DNA of 64,000 nucleotides, taken from Nitrospinota bacterium. Its GTDB lineage: Bacteria > Nitrospinota_A > UBA7883 > JACRGQ01. The notes under the pieces are model-generated. The model was given only the letters and a program-made list of their open reading frames with translations, was not told where the DNA came from and ran no database searches. This document shows positions 27,198 to 36,600 of this stretch, one piece after another. Within the stretch, counting starts at the first letter, position 1; each line of letters begins with the position of its first letter. The translations under genes and the position numbers were made by a program. The stretch is from positions 1 to 64,000 of the forward strand of contig JAOUMJ010000010.1 in the NCBI GenBank assembly GCA_029881495.1, written 5' to 3'.

Positions 27198-28388
27198 CTA
27201 TTTCAGACTATCGCAGAATTTCCTTAATCTCGCCATTCCTTCGTTCATCTCGTCTGTATCCATAGCGTAACTGAAACGGAGGAAGTTTACAGACCCGAAA
27301 GCGGAACCCGGAACCGGCGCAATTCCCGCTTTTTCGATAAGCAGCTCCGTCAGATGGAGATCATCCTTGATGGCGATTCCGTCAATCGTTTTCCCTATCC
27401 AGCCGGAGAAATCGGCAAAGGCGTAAAAAGCCCCTTTTGGTACGTTGCACGAGACCCCTTGCATGGCGTTCAGCGCGTCCACCATCTGATCCCGCCTCTC
27501 CTTGAATTTGGCAACCCGCTCCGGGATGAAAGAAAGATCAGAAAGGGCGGCTACCCCCCCGAACTGCAGAGGCGTTGCGGGATTGGAAGTGCACTGCCCC
27601 TGTATCTTGTTCATCGCGGATATTATGTCCGCTCGCCCGACGGTGAAGCCAAGCCTCCATCCAGTCATTGAAAATGTCTTGGAAAAGCCGTTTACCACCA
27701 ATGTCCTCTTCTTTACTTCCTCGCTTATGGTCGCGGGAGCGAGCACTTTTGCGCCGTCATAGACTATCTGGTCGTAAATCTCGTCGGAGATAAGTAACAG
27801 GTCCTTTTCCACGACGATCTTCGCGATGGCCCGTATCGTCTCCTCTGAATACACTGCGCCGCTCGGATTTCCCGGGGAGTTCAGTATTATTGCCCTAGTT
27901 CTGGCCGTAATACTGCTTTTAAGTTTATCAATGTCTGGATTGAAATCATTCTTTGCGTCGCAATCGAGGATTACAGGCGTTGCTCCGGCGAGTTGAATCT
28001 GGTCCGGGTAGGTCACCCAATACGGGGAAAAAACAATGACCTCATCCCCCTCTTCGAAGAGAACCTGGGTTATGTTGTAAAGCGAGTGTTTCGCCCCGCA
28101 TGAAAGGATTACCTCGTTTTTTCTGTAATCGATACCGTAATGGCTTTTCATGAACTCGATTACTGCGGTTTTTATGGCGTCGTTTCCCGGCACCGGAGTG
28201 TACTTGTTGTAACCGTCCCTGATAGCCTTTATCGCGGCTTCCTTGATGAAATCGGGCACATCGAAATCTGGCTCGCCCGCAGAAAAACCGATTATATTCT
28301 TCCCCTGAGCCTGAAGCTCCGTAACCTTGCCGCTTATAGCCATAGTGGCCGACGGCGCGAAACTAGACATTCTCTTTGCCAGCTTCAT
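27198..28388 (-). CDS. Class I pyridoxal-phosphate aminotransferase (aspartate type)
   Basis: 396 residues from ATG 28388, which has AGAGGGAT at ideal spacing. Fold type I aminotransferase of the Ib aspartate family: SAGEPDFDVP near the N-terminus, NSPGNPSGAVYS in the middle, and the PLP lysine in NGFSKTFSMTGWR. It most likely transfers amino groups between aspartate and 2-oxoglutarate; prephenate or related substrates are possible in this subgroup. Starts upstream of 28388 lie inside coaD and can be discarded. Last gene of the tkt-coaD operon. Confidence 0.92.
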   Translation of the reverse strand: MKLAKRMSSFAPSATMAISGKVTELQAQGKNIIGFSAGEPDFDVPDFIKEAAIKAIRDGYNKYTPVPGNDAIKTAVIEFMKSHYGIDYRKNEVILSCGAKHSLYNITQVLFEEGDEVIVFSPYWVTYPDQIQLAGATPVILDCDAKNDFNPDIDKLKSSITARTRAIILNSPGNPSGAVYSEETIRAIAKIVVEKDLLLISDEIYDQIVYDGAKVLAPATISEEVKKRTLVVNGFSKTFSMTGWRLGFTVGRADIISAMNKIQGQCTSNPATPLQFGGVAALSDLSFIPERVAKFKERRDQMVDALNAMQGVSCNVPKGAFYAFADFSGWIGKTIDGIAIKDDLHLTELLIEKAGIAPVPGSAFGSVNFLRFSYAMDTDEMNEGMARLRKFCDSLK

Positions 28389-28399
28389 ACTTAATCCCT

Positions 28400-28876
28400 C
28401 TATTTGAATTTTTCTTTTAACGCCTTGCTTACTACCGGCGGTACGAGGCACGATACATCGCCGCCGTAACTTGCTACCTCTTTAATCAGCCCCGAACTGA
28501 TATAAGTGTACTCCTGGCCGGGCATCATGAAAACAGTTTCTATGCTTTCATTCAATTTTCTGTTCATCTGATTCATCTGCAACTCGTATTCAAAATCGGA
28601 AACGGCTCGCAATCCGCGGATAAGGAGGTTCAGCCCCAGTTCCTGACAGAATTGGGTGGTTAACGTATCAAACGCCACCACCTCCACGTTCCCTATCCCC
28701 TTGGTCACCTCTTTCAAGAGCATAACCCTCTCATTGACATCGAATACAGGATTCTTTTTTGGATTCTTTGCCACGGCGACTACCACCCTGTCGAAAACTC
28801 CGAGAGCCCGGGTAATAAGGTCCAGATGTCCGTTGGTTACAGGGTCGAATGTCCCGGGGTAGACTGCCGACTTCAT
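28400..28876 (-). CDS. coaD: Phosphopantetheine adenylyltransferase
   Basis: 158 residues, standard length. Catalyses the penultimate step of coenzyme A synthesis, joining ATP and 4'-phosphopantetheine. Signature YPGTFDPVTNGHLDL at the N-terminus with the nucleotidyl-transfer histidine, and the conserved YTYISSGLIKEVA near the C-terminus. Its start overlaps the transketolase C-subunit stop by 4 bp. Confidence 0.97.
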   Translation of the reverse strand: MKSAVYPGTFDPVTNGHLDLITRALGVFDRVVVAVAKNPKKNPVFDVNERVMLLKEVTKGIGNVEVVAFDTLTTQFCQELGLNLLIRGLRAVSDFEYELQMNQMNRKLNESIETVFMMPGQEYTYISSGLIKEVASYGGDVSCLVPPVVSKALKEKFK

Positions 28877-29832
28877 TTTTTTCCGTTTTTCTTCATTTCA
28901 AGTGATGCGCGGGCCGCTTCAAGCACCGTTTTGACATTCAGATTGTAACACTCCACCAATTCCTCCGCGCTACCCGATGAGCAGAACCTGTCCAATACTC
29001 CAACGCGTTTTACCGGAACGGGATAGGAAGAGGATAAAGTCTCGCAAACAGCCCCGCCGAGGCCCCCTATTATCGAATGTTCCTCAACTGTTACTATCGC
29101 CCCGGTATCGCGGGCGGCGGAAACAACGGCTTTCTCATCAAGCGGTTTTATGCTCGACATATTAATGACTGCGGCGGAGAGACCCTCCTTTTCCAGCTGT
29201 TCGGCGGCTTCGAGGGCGGTGTGAACCATCAATCCGCAGGCGATGAACGTCAGGTCCTTCCCCTCCTTCACCTTGTCGGATTTGCCCAGCGTGAATTTCT
29301 TCTTTTCATCGTATATTACCGGGAACTTGTCTCTGGCGAGCCTTATGTAGATAGGCCCATCCATTTCCGCGGCGTATCTTACCGCCGCGACCGCCTCGTA
29401 GGCGTCTGCCGGTACAACCACGTTCATATACGGTATCGCCCTCATTATGGCGATATCCTCAAGCGCCTGATGCGACGGCCCGTCCGGGCCGACCGTCAAT
29501 CCCCCATGGGTCGCTACTATCTTTACATTCTGCTTCGGATAGCATACGGACTGCCTTATCTGCTCCCACGCCCTGCCTGTGGCGAACACCGCAAATGTCG
29601 AGGCAAACGGTATCTTCCCCCCTGCGGCAAGGCCTGCCGATGTGCCTATTAAATCCTGCTCGGAAATTCCCATATTGAAAAACCGATCGGGAAACTCCTT
29701 GGCGAAAGTGGAGGTTTTCGTGGAGCCGGACAGGTCGGCATCCAGCACGACAATATCCTTGTTCGCCTTGCCCAGTTCAACAAGGGTTTTACCGTAGAAC
29801 TCCCTTAGGGATAATGAAACCTTTTCGCCCAT
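28873..29832 (-). CDS. Transketolase, C-terminal subunit
   Basis: 319 residues: the pyrimidine-binding and C-terminal domains of transketolase as a separate polypeptide. It carries FFNMGISEQDLIGTSAGLA with the catalytic glutamate region and GPDGPSHQALEDIAIMR. With the N-terminal subunit encoded just upstream it forms the split transketolase found in many anaerobes and archaea, which moves two-carbon units between sugar phosphates with thiamine diphosphate. The split is natural: each half has its own start and the spacer is 24 bp. Confidence 0.93.
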   Translation of the reverse strand: MGEKVSLSLREFYGKTLVELGKANKDIVVLDADLSGSTKTSTFAKEFPDRFFNMGISEQDLIGTSAGLAAGGKIPFASTFAVFATGRAWEQIRQSVCYPKQNVKIVATHGGLTVGPDGPSHQALEDIAIMRAIPYMNVVVPADAYEAVAAVRYAAEMDGPIYIRLARDKFPVIYDEKKKFTLGKSDKVKEGKDLTFIACGLMVHTALEAAEQLEKEGLSAAVINMSSIKPLDEKAVVSAARDTGAIVTVEEHSIIGGLGGAVCETLSSSYPVPVKRVGVLDRFCSSGSAEELVECYNLNVKTVLEAARASLEMKKNGKK

Positions 29833-29856
29833 AATTACTCTTTCCCGCTATTCCTG

Positions 29857-30687
29857 TTACGAAAGCTCTTCAATAGCTTTCTTTAATTCTTCGTCATTCG
29901 GCGTAGCGCCGTGCCACTTTACGTTCCCTTCCATGAAGGAGACACCCTTCCCCTTTACCGTTCTGGCAATGATAACGGTAGGTTTTCCCTTTACCCCTTT
30001 CGCATTGTCTATCGCTTCTAGTATGGACGGGAAATGGTGTCCATCCGTCTCAAGCACGTTCCAGCCGAAAGATGCCCACTTCTCCGCAAGAGGCTCTATT
30101 TTCATGACATCCTCGACCTTTCCGTCGATCTGCAGGAGGTTGTTATCGATGATCGCAATCAGATTATCGAGCTTATAGTGCGACGCGGTCATCGCCGCCT
30201 CCCAAACCTGCCCCTCCTGGTTCTCGCCGTCCCCAAGGAGGCAGAATATTTTCGAATCGTGGTTGTTCAATCTGCTGGCGATTGCCAGACCGTTTGCCTG
30301 TGAAAGCCCCTGTCCAAGCGACCCGGTTGTAACCTCCACACCGGGGGTAGAAACGGAGTATGGGTGTCCGCTCAGCATGCTTTTCAGTTTCCTGAGGCGT
30401 GGGAGTTCGTCTTTGCTGAAATACCCCCATTCGGCAAGTACCGCGTAGAGCGCGGGAGCGGCGTGCCCTTTTGAAAGGACAAACTTGTCCCCTTTGTCGG
30501 CTTTTTTTCGTCCCTTGGCGTGGTCGAGCTTCGAAAAATAGAGCGCTACAAGTATATCGATGCACGAAAGCGATCCGCCTGAATGCCCCGAACCGGACGC
30601 ATTGAGCATCTTGAGGATGTCGATACGCATCCTTTGCGCGATCTTCCCCAACTCAACAGGGTCATTGGTAAATTTCAATTTTTCCAC
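29857..30687 (-). CDS. Transketolase, N-terminal subunit
   Basis: 276 residues carrying the thiamine-diphosphate domain. Visible are GHSGGSLSCIDILVALY, KGHAAPALYA and the GDG motif (LLGDGENQEGQVWEA ... NN). First gene of the operon tktN-tktC-coaD-aminotransferase. Together with the downstream subunit it should be active in the non-oxidative pentose phosphate pathway. Confidence 0.94.
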   Translation of the reverse strand: MEKLKFTNDPVELGKIAQRMRIDILKMLNASGSGHSGGSLSCIDILVALYFSKLDHAKGRKKADKGDKFVLSKGHAAPALYAVLAEWGYFSKDELPRLRKLKSMLSGHPYSVSTPGVEVTTGSLGQGLSQANGLAIASRLNNHDSKIFCLLGDGENQEGQVWEAAMTASHYKLDNLIAIIDNNLLQIDGKVEDVMKIEPLAEKWASFGWNVLETDGHHFPSILEAIDNAKGVKGKPTVIIARTVKGKGVSFMEGNVKWHGATPNDEELKKAIEELS

Positions 30688-30863
30688 CTTTTATATATGC
30701 CAAGGGGGAGAGATTATCACGGCAAAATGCTATGCGCAAACCTTTTTCAGGGAACGGGATAAATGATATCGGGTGAATCGAGAAATCAGCTGATTGCCTG
30801 TCTATGCAAATCCGGTTTCTCCCATAAAACGAAAATAGCGCTCCTTTTTAGCCCCCTTTGCCG

Positions 30864-32234
30864 TCACACTATTTTATTTATCTGAAACCTGATGGTGGCG
30901 GTTGTCCCTTCGCCCGGTTCGCTGATTATTGATATATCCCCCCCATGGGCCTCCATGATCTTTTTGCAGAGGCTCAATCCGAGGCCATAGCCGCCGGTCT
31001 TCCGGGAGCGGGATTTATCCGCCCGGTAAAAAGGCTCGAATATGTACGGGAGCTCATCTTTTGGAACACCCGCGCCAAAATCCCTTACCTTCACCACGCA
31101 CCTCTCCGACTCCATGAAGGCCGACACTTCCACCTTGCCGTTATCATGCGATGAGTATTTAACGGCGTTATCGAAAAGATTCTTCAAAACAAGTCTTGCC
31201 CTGTCGGCATCAATATCCGCATAAATCGCTTTTACTGGCGGGATGAAAACCACACCGGGAGCTATCTCCCGGTACCCTTCGACAGTTTCCCTAACCAGCG
31301 CCGACATGTCGGTTCTCGCCAGTTCAAGTTTCCCGTGTCCGCTGTTCAGTTTTTCAGTTTCAAGGAGTTCGGATATCATCTTCTCCATTTCCAGCAGGTC
31401 TTCCCTGATGCTCTCCGTCTTCCCGCCGTCCGGTGCCAGTTCCAAGGCGACCTTCATCCTCGTAATCGGGGAGCGGAGTTCGTGGCTTACATCCAGAAGC
31501 AGCTGCTCCTTGGAGCGGATCATCTCACCCACCCTTTTAGCCATGGAGTTGAACGACTCGGCCAGTTCACCAAGCTCATCCCTCCTACGCCTCACGGGGA
31601 TCCTGTGAGCAAGGTTGCCGTCGGCGATCTGTGCCACCCCCTCCTCGAGCCACTTTATCGGTTTAAGCACCCATCTTATCCCGAAGTACGCGCCCGCGAC
31701 TATGAACGTCAGCAATCCTATCAGAAGAAGCGTATACTCCTCTTCCCAGTTGAAAAACCGCTTCGCGTCCCCATACAAAATAAAGTTCCCATATTCCTTT
31801 TCCACCAGAAGGAAAAATTTACCACGACGCCCTCTAATCTTGTGACTGTGTTCACGCTCCTCCTTGTATTCATCTTCGTCGCCATGCTCGCGATGCCTAT
31901 GTTTGCGATACCTGTGATATTTCTCTATCTCCTCCACCTTAGGCACGGAGCTGGAAGTGGTCCAGCTCCCATTCCCTTCATAACGTATCTGGACGGAATA
32001 TCTCTCCGCGATATCTTTCGCTTTTGCGAGACTTGGGGGATTGCCGATGTCTCTGATTATGTATTCCGCGTAGTTCATCATATTGCGATGAAAAAGGTTT
32101 CGGGAAGAAGAGCGTTCCGACATCCTGTGAAAAGCGAATACGATAAAATTGATAACCATCCCGGTGGCCAATAGCACCAACAGGAGTTTAAGGAATATGG
32201 AACTCCTGAAGCGGCGTCTGTGCCTACCCCTCAT
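30864..32234 (-). CDS. Sensor histidine kinase, Cpx-like, with His-rich periplasmic loop
   Basis: 456 residues. Membrane helices at about 13-35 and 168-188 enclose a periplasmic domain of about 130 residues. Residues 107-131 are packed with His, Arg and Glu (for example HRYRKHRHREHGDEDEY), a possible metal-binding loop. HAMP follows at about 189-240, then HisKA with H251 (DVSHELRSPITR) and a HATPase domain (NLFDNAVKYS, GYGLGLSLC). Its start overlaps the response regulator by 11 bp. The arrangement and the Spy-like lipoprotein upstream resemble CpxA; metal sensing is inferred from the loop. Confidence 0.92.
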   Translation of the reverse strand: MRGRHRRRFRSSIFLKLLLVLLATGMVINFIVFAFHRMSERSSSRNLFHRNMMNYAEYIIRDIGNPPSLAKAKDIAERYSVQIRYEGNGSWTTSSSVPKVEEIEKYHRYRKHRHREHGDEDEYKEEREHSHKIRGRRGKFFLLVEKEYGNFILYGDAKRFFNWEEEYTLLLIGLLTFIVAGAYFGIRWVLKPIKWLEEGVAQIADGNLAHRIPVRRRRDELGELAESFNSMAKRVGEMIRSKEQLLLDVSHELRSPITRMKVALELAPDGGKTESIREDLLEMEKMISELLETEKLNSGHGKLELARTDMSALVRETVEGYREIAPGVVFIPPVKAIYADIDADRARLVLKNLFDNAVKYSSHDNGKVEVSAFMESERCVVKVRDFGAGVPKDELPYIFEPFYRADKSRSRKTGGYGLGLSLCKKIMEAHGGDISIISEPGEGTTATIRFQINKIV

Positions 32235-32922
32235 CCGTCGGCTCCTCTCCGATAAACATGTAGCCGGTACCCCAGATCGTCTTCAGGTATTTCGGTTTTT
32301 TCGGGGAGTCGTTGAGCTTCTGCCGGAGTCTGCTGATAAGGACATCTATCGACCTGTTATACGGTTCCCAGTCGATGCCGCTCACCTTATCGAGTATCGT
32401 ATCCCGGTTCAGGACAATACCGGGATTTTTAAGAAATACTGAGAGAATTTCAAATTCGGCTGTTGTAAGATCAAGCGCTTTTCCGTCCTCGTTGGCAATC
32501 CGTTTTTTAAAGTCGACTTCCAGCTTTCCGTACCGGAATATCTCCTTTTTCTGCTTTTCATTGCTTCTTCTCAAGATTGACTGGATACGCGCCACCAGCT
32601 CCCTCGGCTCAAAAGGTTTTGCGAGATAATCGTCCGCGCCGAGTTCCAGCCCGACTACCCTGTCGGTCACCTCTCCCCTGGCTGTCAGCATGATGATGGG
32701 AACCGTGTTGTCTTTTCTTATCTCTCTGCATACTTCGAATCCGTCCTTGCCGGGAAGCATTACATCGAGTACCACCAGGCCGGGCCGAAGCTCCTTTATC
32801 CCCCTCAGTCCGTCCACGGGGTTTGTAAAAGCCTTTACCTTGAAATGGAATCTGGAAAGATAATCGAAAAGGAGAGTGTTGAGCTTTTCATCATCGTCGA
32901 TGATTACGATTAATTCTTCCAT
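32224..32922 (-). CDS. OmpR-family response regulator, CpxR-like
   Basis: 232 residues. The receiver has D10-D11, phosphoacceptor D53 (VVLDVMLPGKDGF) and the KPF lysine. The winged-helix DNA-binding domain spans about 130-228 (LTTAEFEILSVFLKNPG ... RSIDVLISRLRQKL). It is coupled to the kinase by an 11-bp overlap and lies 95 bp downstream of the Spy-like gene. A GTACA-N5-GTAAA direct repeat at 33586-33600 is a plausible binding site. Confidence 0.94.
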   Translation of the reverse strand: MEELIVIIDDDEKLNTLLFDYLSRFHFKVKAFTNPVDGLRGIKELRPGLVVLDVMLPGKDGFEVCREIRKDNTVPIIMLTARGEVTDRVVGLELGADDYLAKPFEPRELVARIQSILRRSNEKQKKEIFRYGKLEVDFKKRIANEDGKALDLTTAEFEILSVFLKNPGIVLNRDTILDKVSGIDWEPYNRSIDVLISRLRQKLNDSPKKPKYLKTIWGTGYMFIGEEPTDEG

Positions 32923-33017
32923 ACCACATCAGCCTACCAGATATATGAGCCGTCGTCCTCATTCATTGGAAAGAGCAAGCGGGCTCCATTATTTTCCGGA
33001 ACCCGCTCAATGTCTGA

Positions 33018-33482
33018 CTATCTATCGCACCATTTCTGGCACTTCTGATTTTTCTTGTCTACCCACTCGGCAAGCTTTGCCTTTTGTTCCGGATCAAGCG
33101 ATTTGTGGAACTCAGCAAACCTAGCCACTGCCAGACTCCTCATCTCCTTCATATGAACCTCTTTTTTCTCAAAGAGAGAGTTTATCGCTGCCTGGTCTAT
33201 TTCATCCTTCTTCACCTGCGAGGCAAACTCATTCATAAGATCTTTTTTTCCGCCCTTGAATTCCCCTCTCTTTGCCAACATCTCCACCTTGATGTCGTTG
33301 AGGAGTTTCTGCTGTTCTTCGTTCAGATCCAGCTTTTTTGTGATCTTCTTTACAACATGGTCGGCCTTTTTTTCATTAAATCCGTGATGTCCCCAATGAC
33401 CATGCCTGTGAGAGCATCCGCCTGCGGTGAAAACAAGCCCGACTATCAGTAGCACCGAAACCAGCATAATTGTCTCTTTCAT
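33018..33482 (-). CDS. Spy/CpxP-like periplasmic lipoprotein with His-rich N-terminus
   Basis: 154 residues from ATG 33482, preceded by AAGGA 8 nt upstream; 13 extra codons further up would spoil the signal peptide. The signal sequence ends in the lipobox TAGGC (C23). The mature N-terminus is His-rich (SHRHGHWGHHG). The rest is helical with the LNEEQQ motif that corresponds to LTxxQ of Spy/CpxP chaperones. In Cpx systems such proteins bind misfolded envelope proteins or metals and feed back on the kinase. Its place just upstream of the regulator and kinase supports that role. Confidence 0.85.
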   Translation of the reverse strand: MKETIMLVSVLLIVGLVFTAGGCSHRHGHWGHHGFNEKKADHVVKKITKKLDLNEEQQKLLNDIKVEMLAKRGEFKGGKKDLMNEFASQVKKDEIDQAAINSLFEKKEVHMKEMRSLAVARFAEFHKSLDPEQKAKLAEWVDKKNQKCQKWCDR

Positions 33483-33585
33483 TTTTTCTGTCCTTTCCGA
33501 AAAGATTAATATTTTTACCAACGCTACTCACTCTGCTTTATGGTTTTAGACTATATAAAAGATGTGAACAGTCTATTGCGGAATT

Positions 33586-33600
33586 GTACAAAATTGTAAA
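33586..33600 (+). promoter_or_regulatory. CpxR-box-like direct repeat upstream of the spy-regulator-kinase operon
   Basis: GTACA (33586-33590), AAATT, GTAAA (33596-33600). The E. coli CpxR box is GTAAA-N5-GTAAA, so 9 of 10 box bases and the spacing match. It is about 104 bp before the Spy-like start, in the opposite orientation to the operon. The kinase and regulator probably respond to their own phosphorylated regulator here. Confidence 0.45.
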
Positions 33601-33680
33601 CACTCTTATAGCGCTGATAATAAGGGAGTTGCGTACTTAATGATTGAAACTATGTTCTGAAAACCAGTATCGGGAAGAGG

Positions 33681-36600
33681 TCAGTTGAAATGCCAGGTGC
33701 GTTTCATTTTTTCTATCTCTTCCTTCAGGACTTCCCCCACCTTTCCTCGGGAGGTGTCCTCCATGACCTCATTTAGCAGTCTGTCGAGAAACTTCTTCTT
33801 TTCCGCTTCATAGAAATTGTCGAGTTCCGATTTCTTTTTCATGACATCTGTCAGGATCTCCTGCCTTCTGGCGTACTCCTCTGCCTTCAGCTCTGTGTGA
33901 AGCTTCTCCATCTTTCTGCTCCGCTCAAGCTCCATCTCCTTGTCAAATATGGAGAGCCTCTTTTTCTTTTCAGCAAGTATCTCCCGCTCGAGACTGTTTT
34001 TCCGGTCAACCTCCCATTCGTGCAGGCTTTCCCGAAGATTTTTCCGCCTTCTTGAAATCTCTTCATCAAAACTTACCGTAGCCTGTTGCATCCTCTTTTG
34101 AAACTCGCCGGACAATTCTTCCTCCAGCGTATTGAGTCTCCTGGCCCTTTCTTCCTCAACCTCGGATATTATTTTATTTTTCATTACCAGCTTCTCTCTT
34201 TCAAGTTCCGCGATACTCTCCTTCACACGCTTTTCGCGAACCTTGGCCAGCTCATCTTGCATCTGCTCTTGCATATCCAAACGAACCCGCTGCGCCTCAA
34301 ACGCTGCTTCTTCCGTTCTTACCCTCAGCATATCCCTGTACCGCGCTTCAAGATTGATGTTTGCTTCATCCGCGAGCCTTTGGAAATACTCATCGATCTC
34401 CCTTCGTTTTTCGGCGCGGATCCCGGCAACTTCCGCCTTGATCGAAACGATTTTTTCCCCCTTCTCCTTTTCCAACTCCTTTTCAAGGTCGAGCATTTTT
34501 CTGCTTTTCTCTCTGGACATGAACCCTGCAAGAGCTATCAGCCTCTTTTCCTTTTCAACTTCATGCTCTTTATCCAGCTTTTGGAGCCGTCTCTGCTTTT
34601 CATTATCCAGTTCTTTTCTCACCGATTCCTCGATATCCGCTTTTTTCCGCTCCGACCACTCCTGGAGCTTGAGCTTTTCCTCTTCTTCCATTTTCCTTAT
34701 CTTGAGAGCATGAGCCTCCAGCATGTTTTTTCTCTCGCGCTCCAGACGGAGCGCCAAGATTTCTCTGCGCGCCTCCTCTTCTTTTTTCATCTGTCCCAGA
34801 AGTCCACGCATCATCGCCCCTTTTTCCTCGCCCTCCCACTCCAGAAGGGTCTTTTTCTTGAGTGATTTGAATATTTCAAGCTGTCGTTCCATCACTTCCA
34901 GCCGAGCCTTCTTCTCTTTTTCCACATGGGAGGCGATCTTGTCTTTCTCGTCATTCCTGTATCTGACAAGTGATTCATTTATGTCACGGCGCATCTCTTG
35001 CATCTCTTTTTCCAGGTTTGAGCTTATCTCAGAGCGGAATTTTACTTCTTCTGAAGCAAGCCTCTCTTCCATATTGGCGCGCATCTTATGCTCGGTTTCC
35101 TTCAAGGAGCTGAATACCGACTCAGTCCTTAGTCTTATCTCATTCTGCAGGCTCTTGTCTGTTTCCATCAGTCTGTTTTCCCTGATAGCCGAAAGCTCCT
35201 GTTCAAGCCTTTCAAGACTTCTCTCTCTGGTTATCTGTATCTCGTCGTTGAGATTTTCCTGCAGTCTTTTCCTTATGGCGTCAAGACTGGCGTGTATATC
35301 GTTCATCCTTCTCTCACGCTCCGTTGTCACCATGTGCTGAATAAGAGCTGTTTTCTTCTTTTTCTTGTCTGCGAATTCGCGCTCAAGCGTAGCGTGCAAT
35401 TTCTCTTCTTCCCTGATTATCCTTTCATGAAGCTCATTGCGGAGCTTTTCCTCCAGCTGGTCCAGATCTCTTCTAAGTTCGTGCTCCCGTGCCATGATGA
35501 TGGTTTTCACGTTCGCGTCTATCTCGGCGGTTTCCCGTTTCCTGTATTTAAGTATTTCATCCCGCGCCGTCTCCATGATCTTTGCCTTTTCCGCGGCTAT
35601 CTCCTTCTTCAGGCTTTCCTTCATATCCGTCCGCATCGTTTCCACTTCAGCCTTGAGCATTTTCAGCTTTTCGATTTTAGCGCTCTGGATAGTGCTCAAT
35701 ATCTCCTCGTTCTTCTCCCTCTCGTACCTTGCCACTTCCATGTCGATTTTCTTTCTTGCCCTATCCCTTTCGCCGCTAAGCTCATCTTCAGCTTTCAGGC
35801 GCAAGCCTTCCTTTCGGATTGTTTCATCAAGATCAAATGAAACGGAGGCTATCATCACATCCCTGAAAACATCTGCCATAAAATTTTCGCGCTGCATGGA
35901 TATCTCCTCGTACAGCCTTGATTCGAGCGCGCTTTTTTTCTGCTCTACATCCCTGTCCACTTCCCCATTCATGCTTGCGCGGTAGAGGGTCATGCTCTCA
36001 TCGATCTGATCCATTTTAGCTTTTCGCATCTCTTCAAGCTGTTGCCAAAGAACTTCCTTTACCTTGTCAATCTCTGCCGTCAGCTCGTTCTTTAGGTTTG
36101 CGAACCTCTTTTTCTTTACAAGCTCAACCTCATCCTCTATTTCGGATTCCCTCCTCCGCTTTTTCTGAAGCATTTCGGCATCGTATCCGGTTTTGGAATT
36201 TTGGTAATATCCCGCCAGATCCCGTTCCATCTCCTTTATCCGTTTTTCACGCAGGGTTTCAATTTCTTCCTCAATTTCCGTGGATCTCTTTTCGTATACG
36301 CGTGCCAGACCGGCTTCCATCTCCGCCCTTTTGGATTCCCCTTCCGCTTCAATTTTTTCGAGTTCCCTTTTCCAGGCCTCTGTGATATCTCCCTTAAGCG
36401 CGGCTTCCTTTTGAATGCGCGTTGATTCAACCTCTTCTTCCGCCACAATTTTTCTTTCGGCGATGCTTTTTTCGAGCTTCTTCGACATCTGGAAATATTT
36501 TTCTTCGCGTATCAGCTCCATTTCATTGTTAATCTTGCGCAACGCATCCAGCTCTTCCCGGGCGGATGTTACCTCTTTCACGCTTTGACCGGTCGGTCCT

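Noticed and set aside
34086-34865. 260-codon antisense frame opposite the coiled-coil gene, with hydrophobic-looking product
   Set aside because: Glu/Lys-rich coiled-coil codons read as Phe/Leu/Ser on the other strand. Several such frames occur along this gene, which shows a composition effect.
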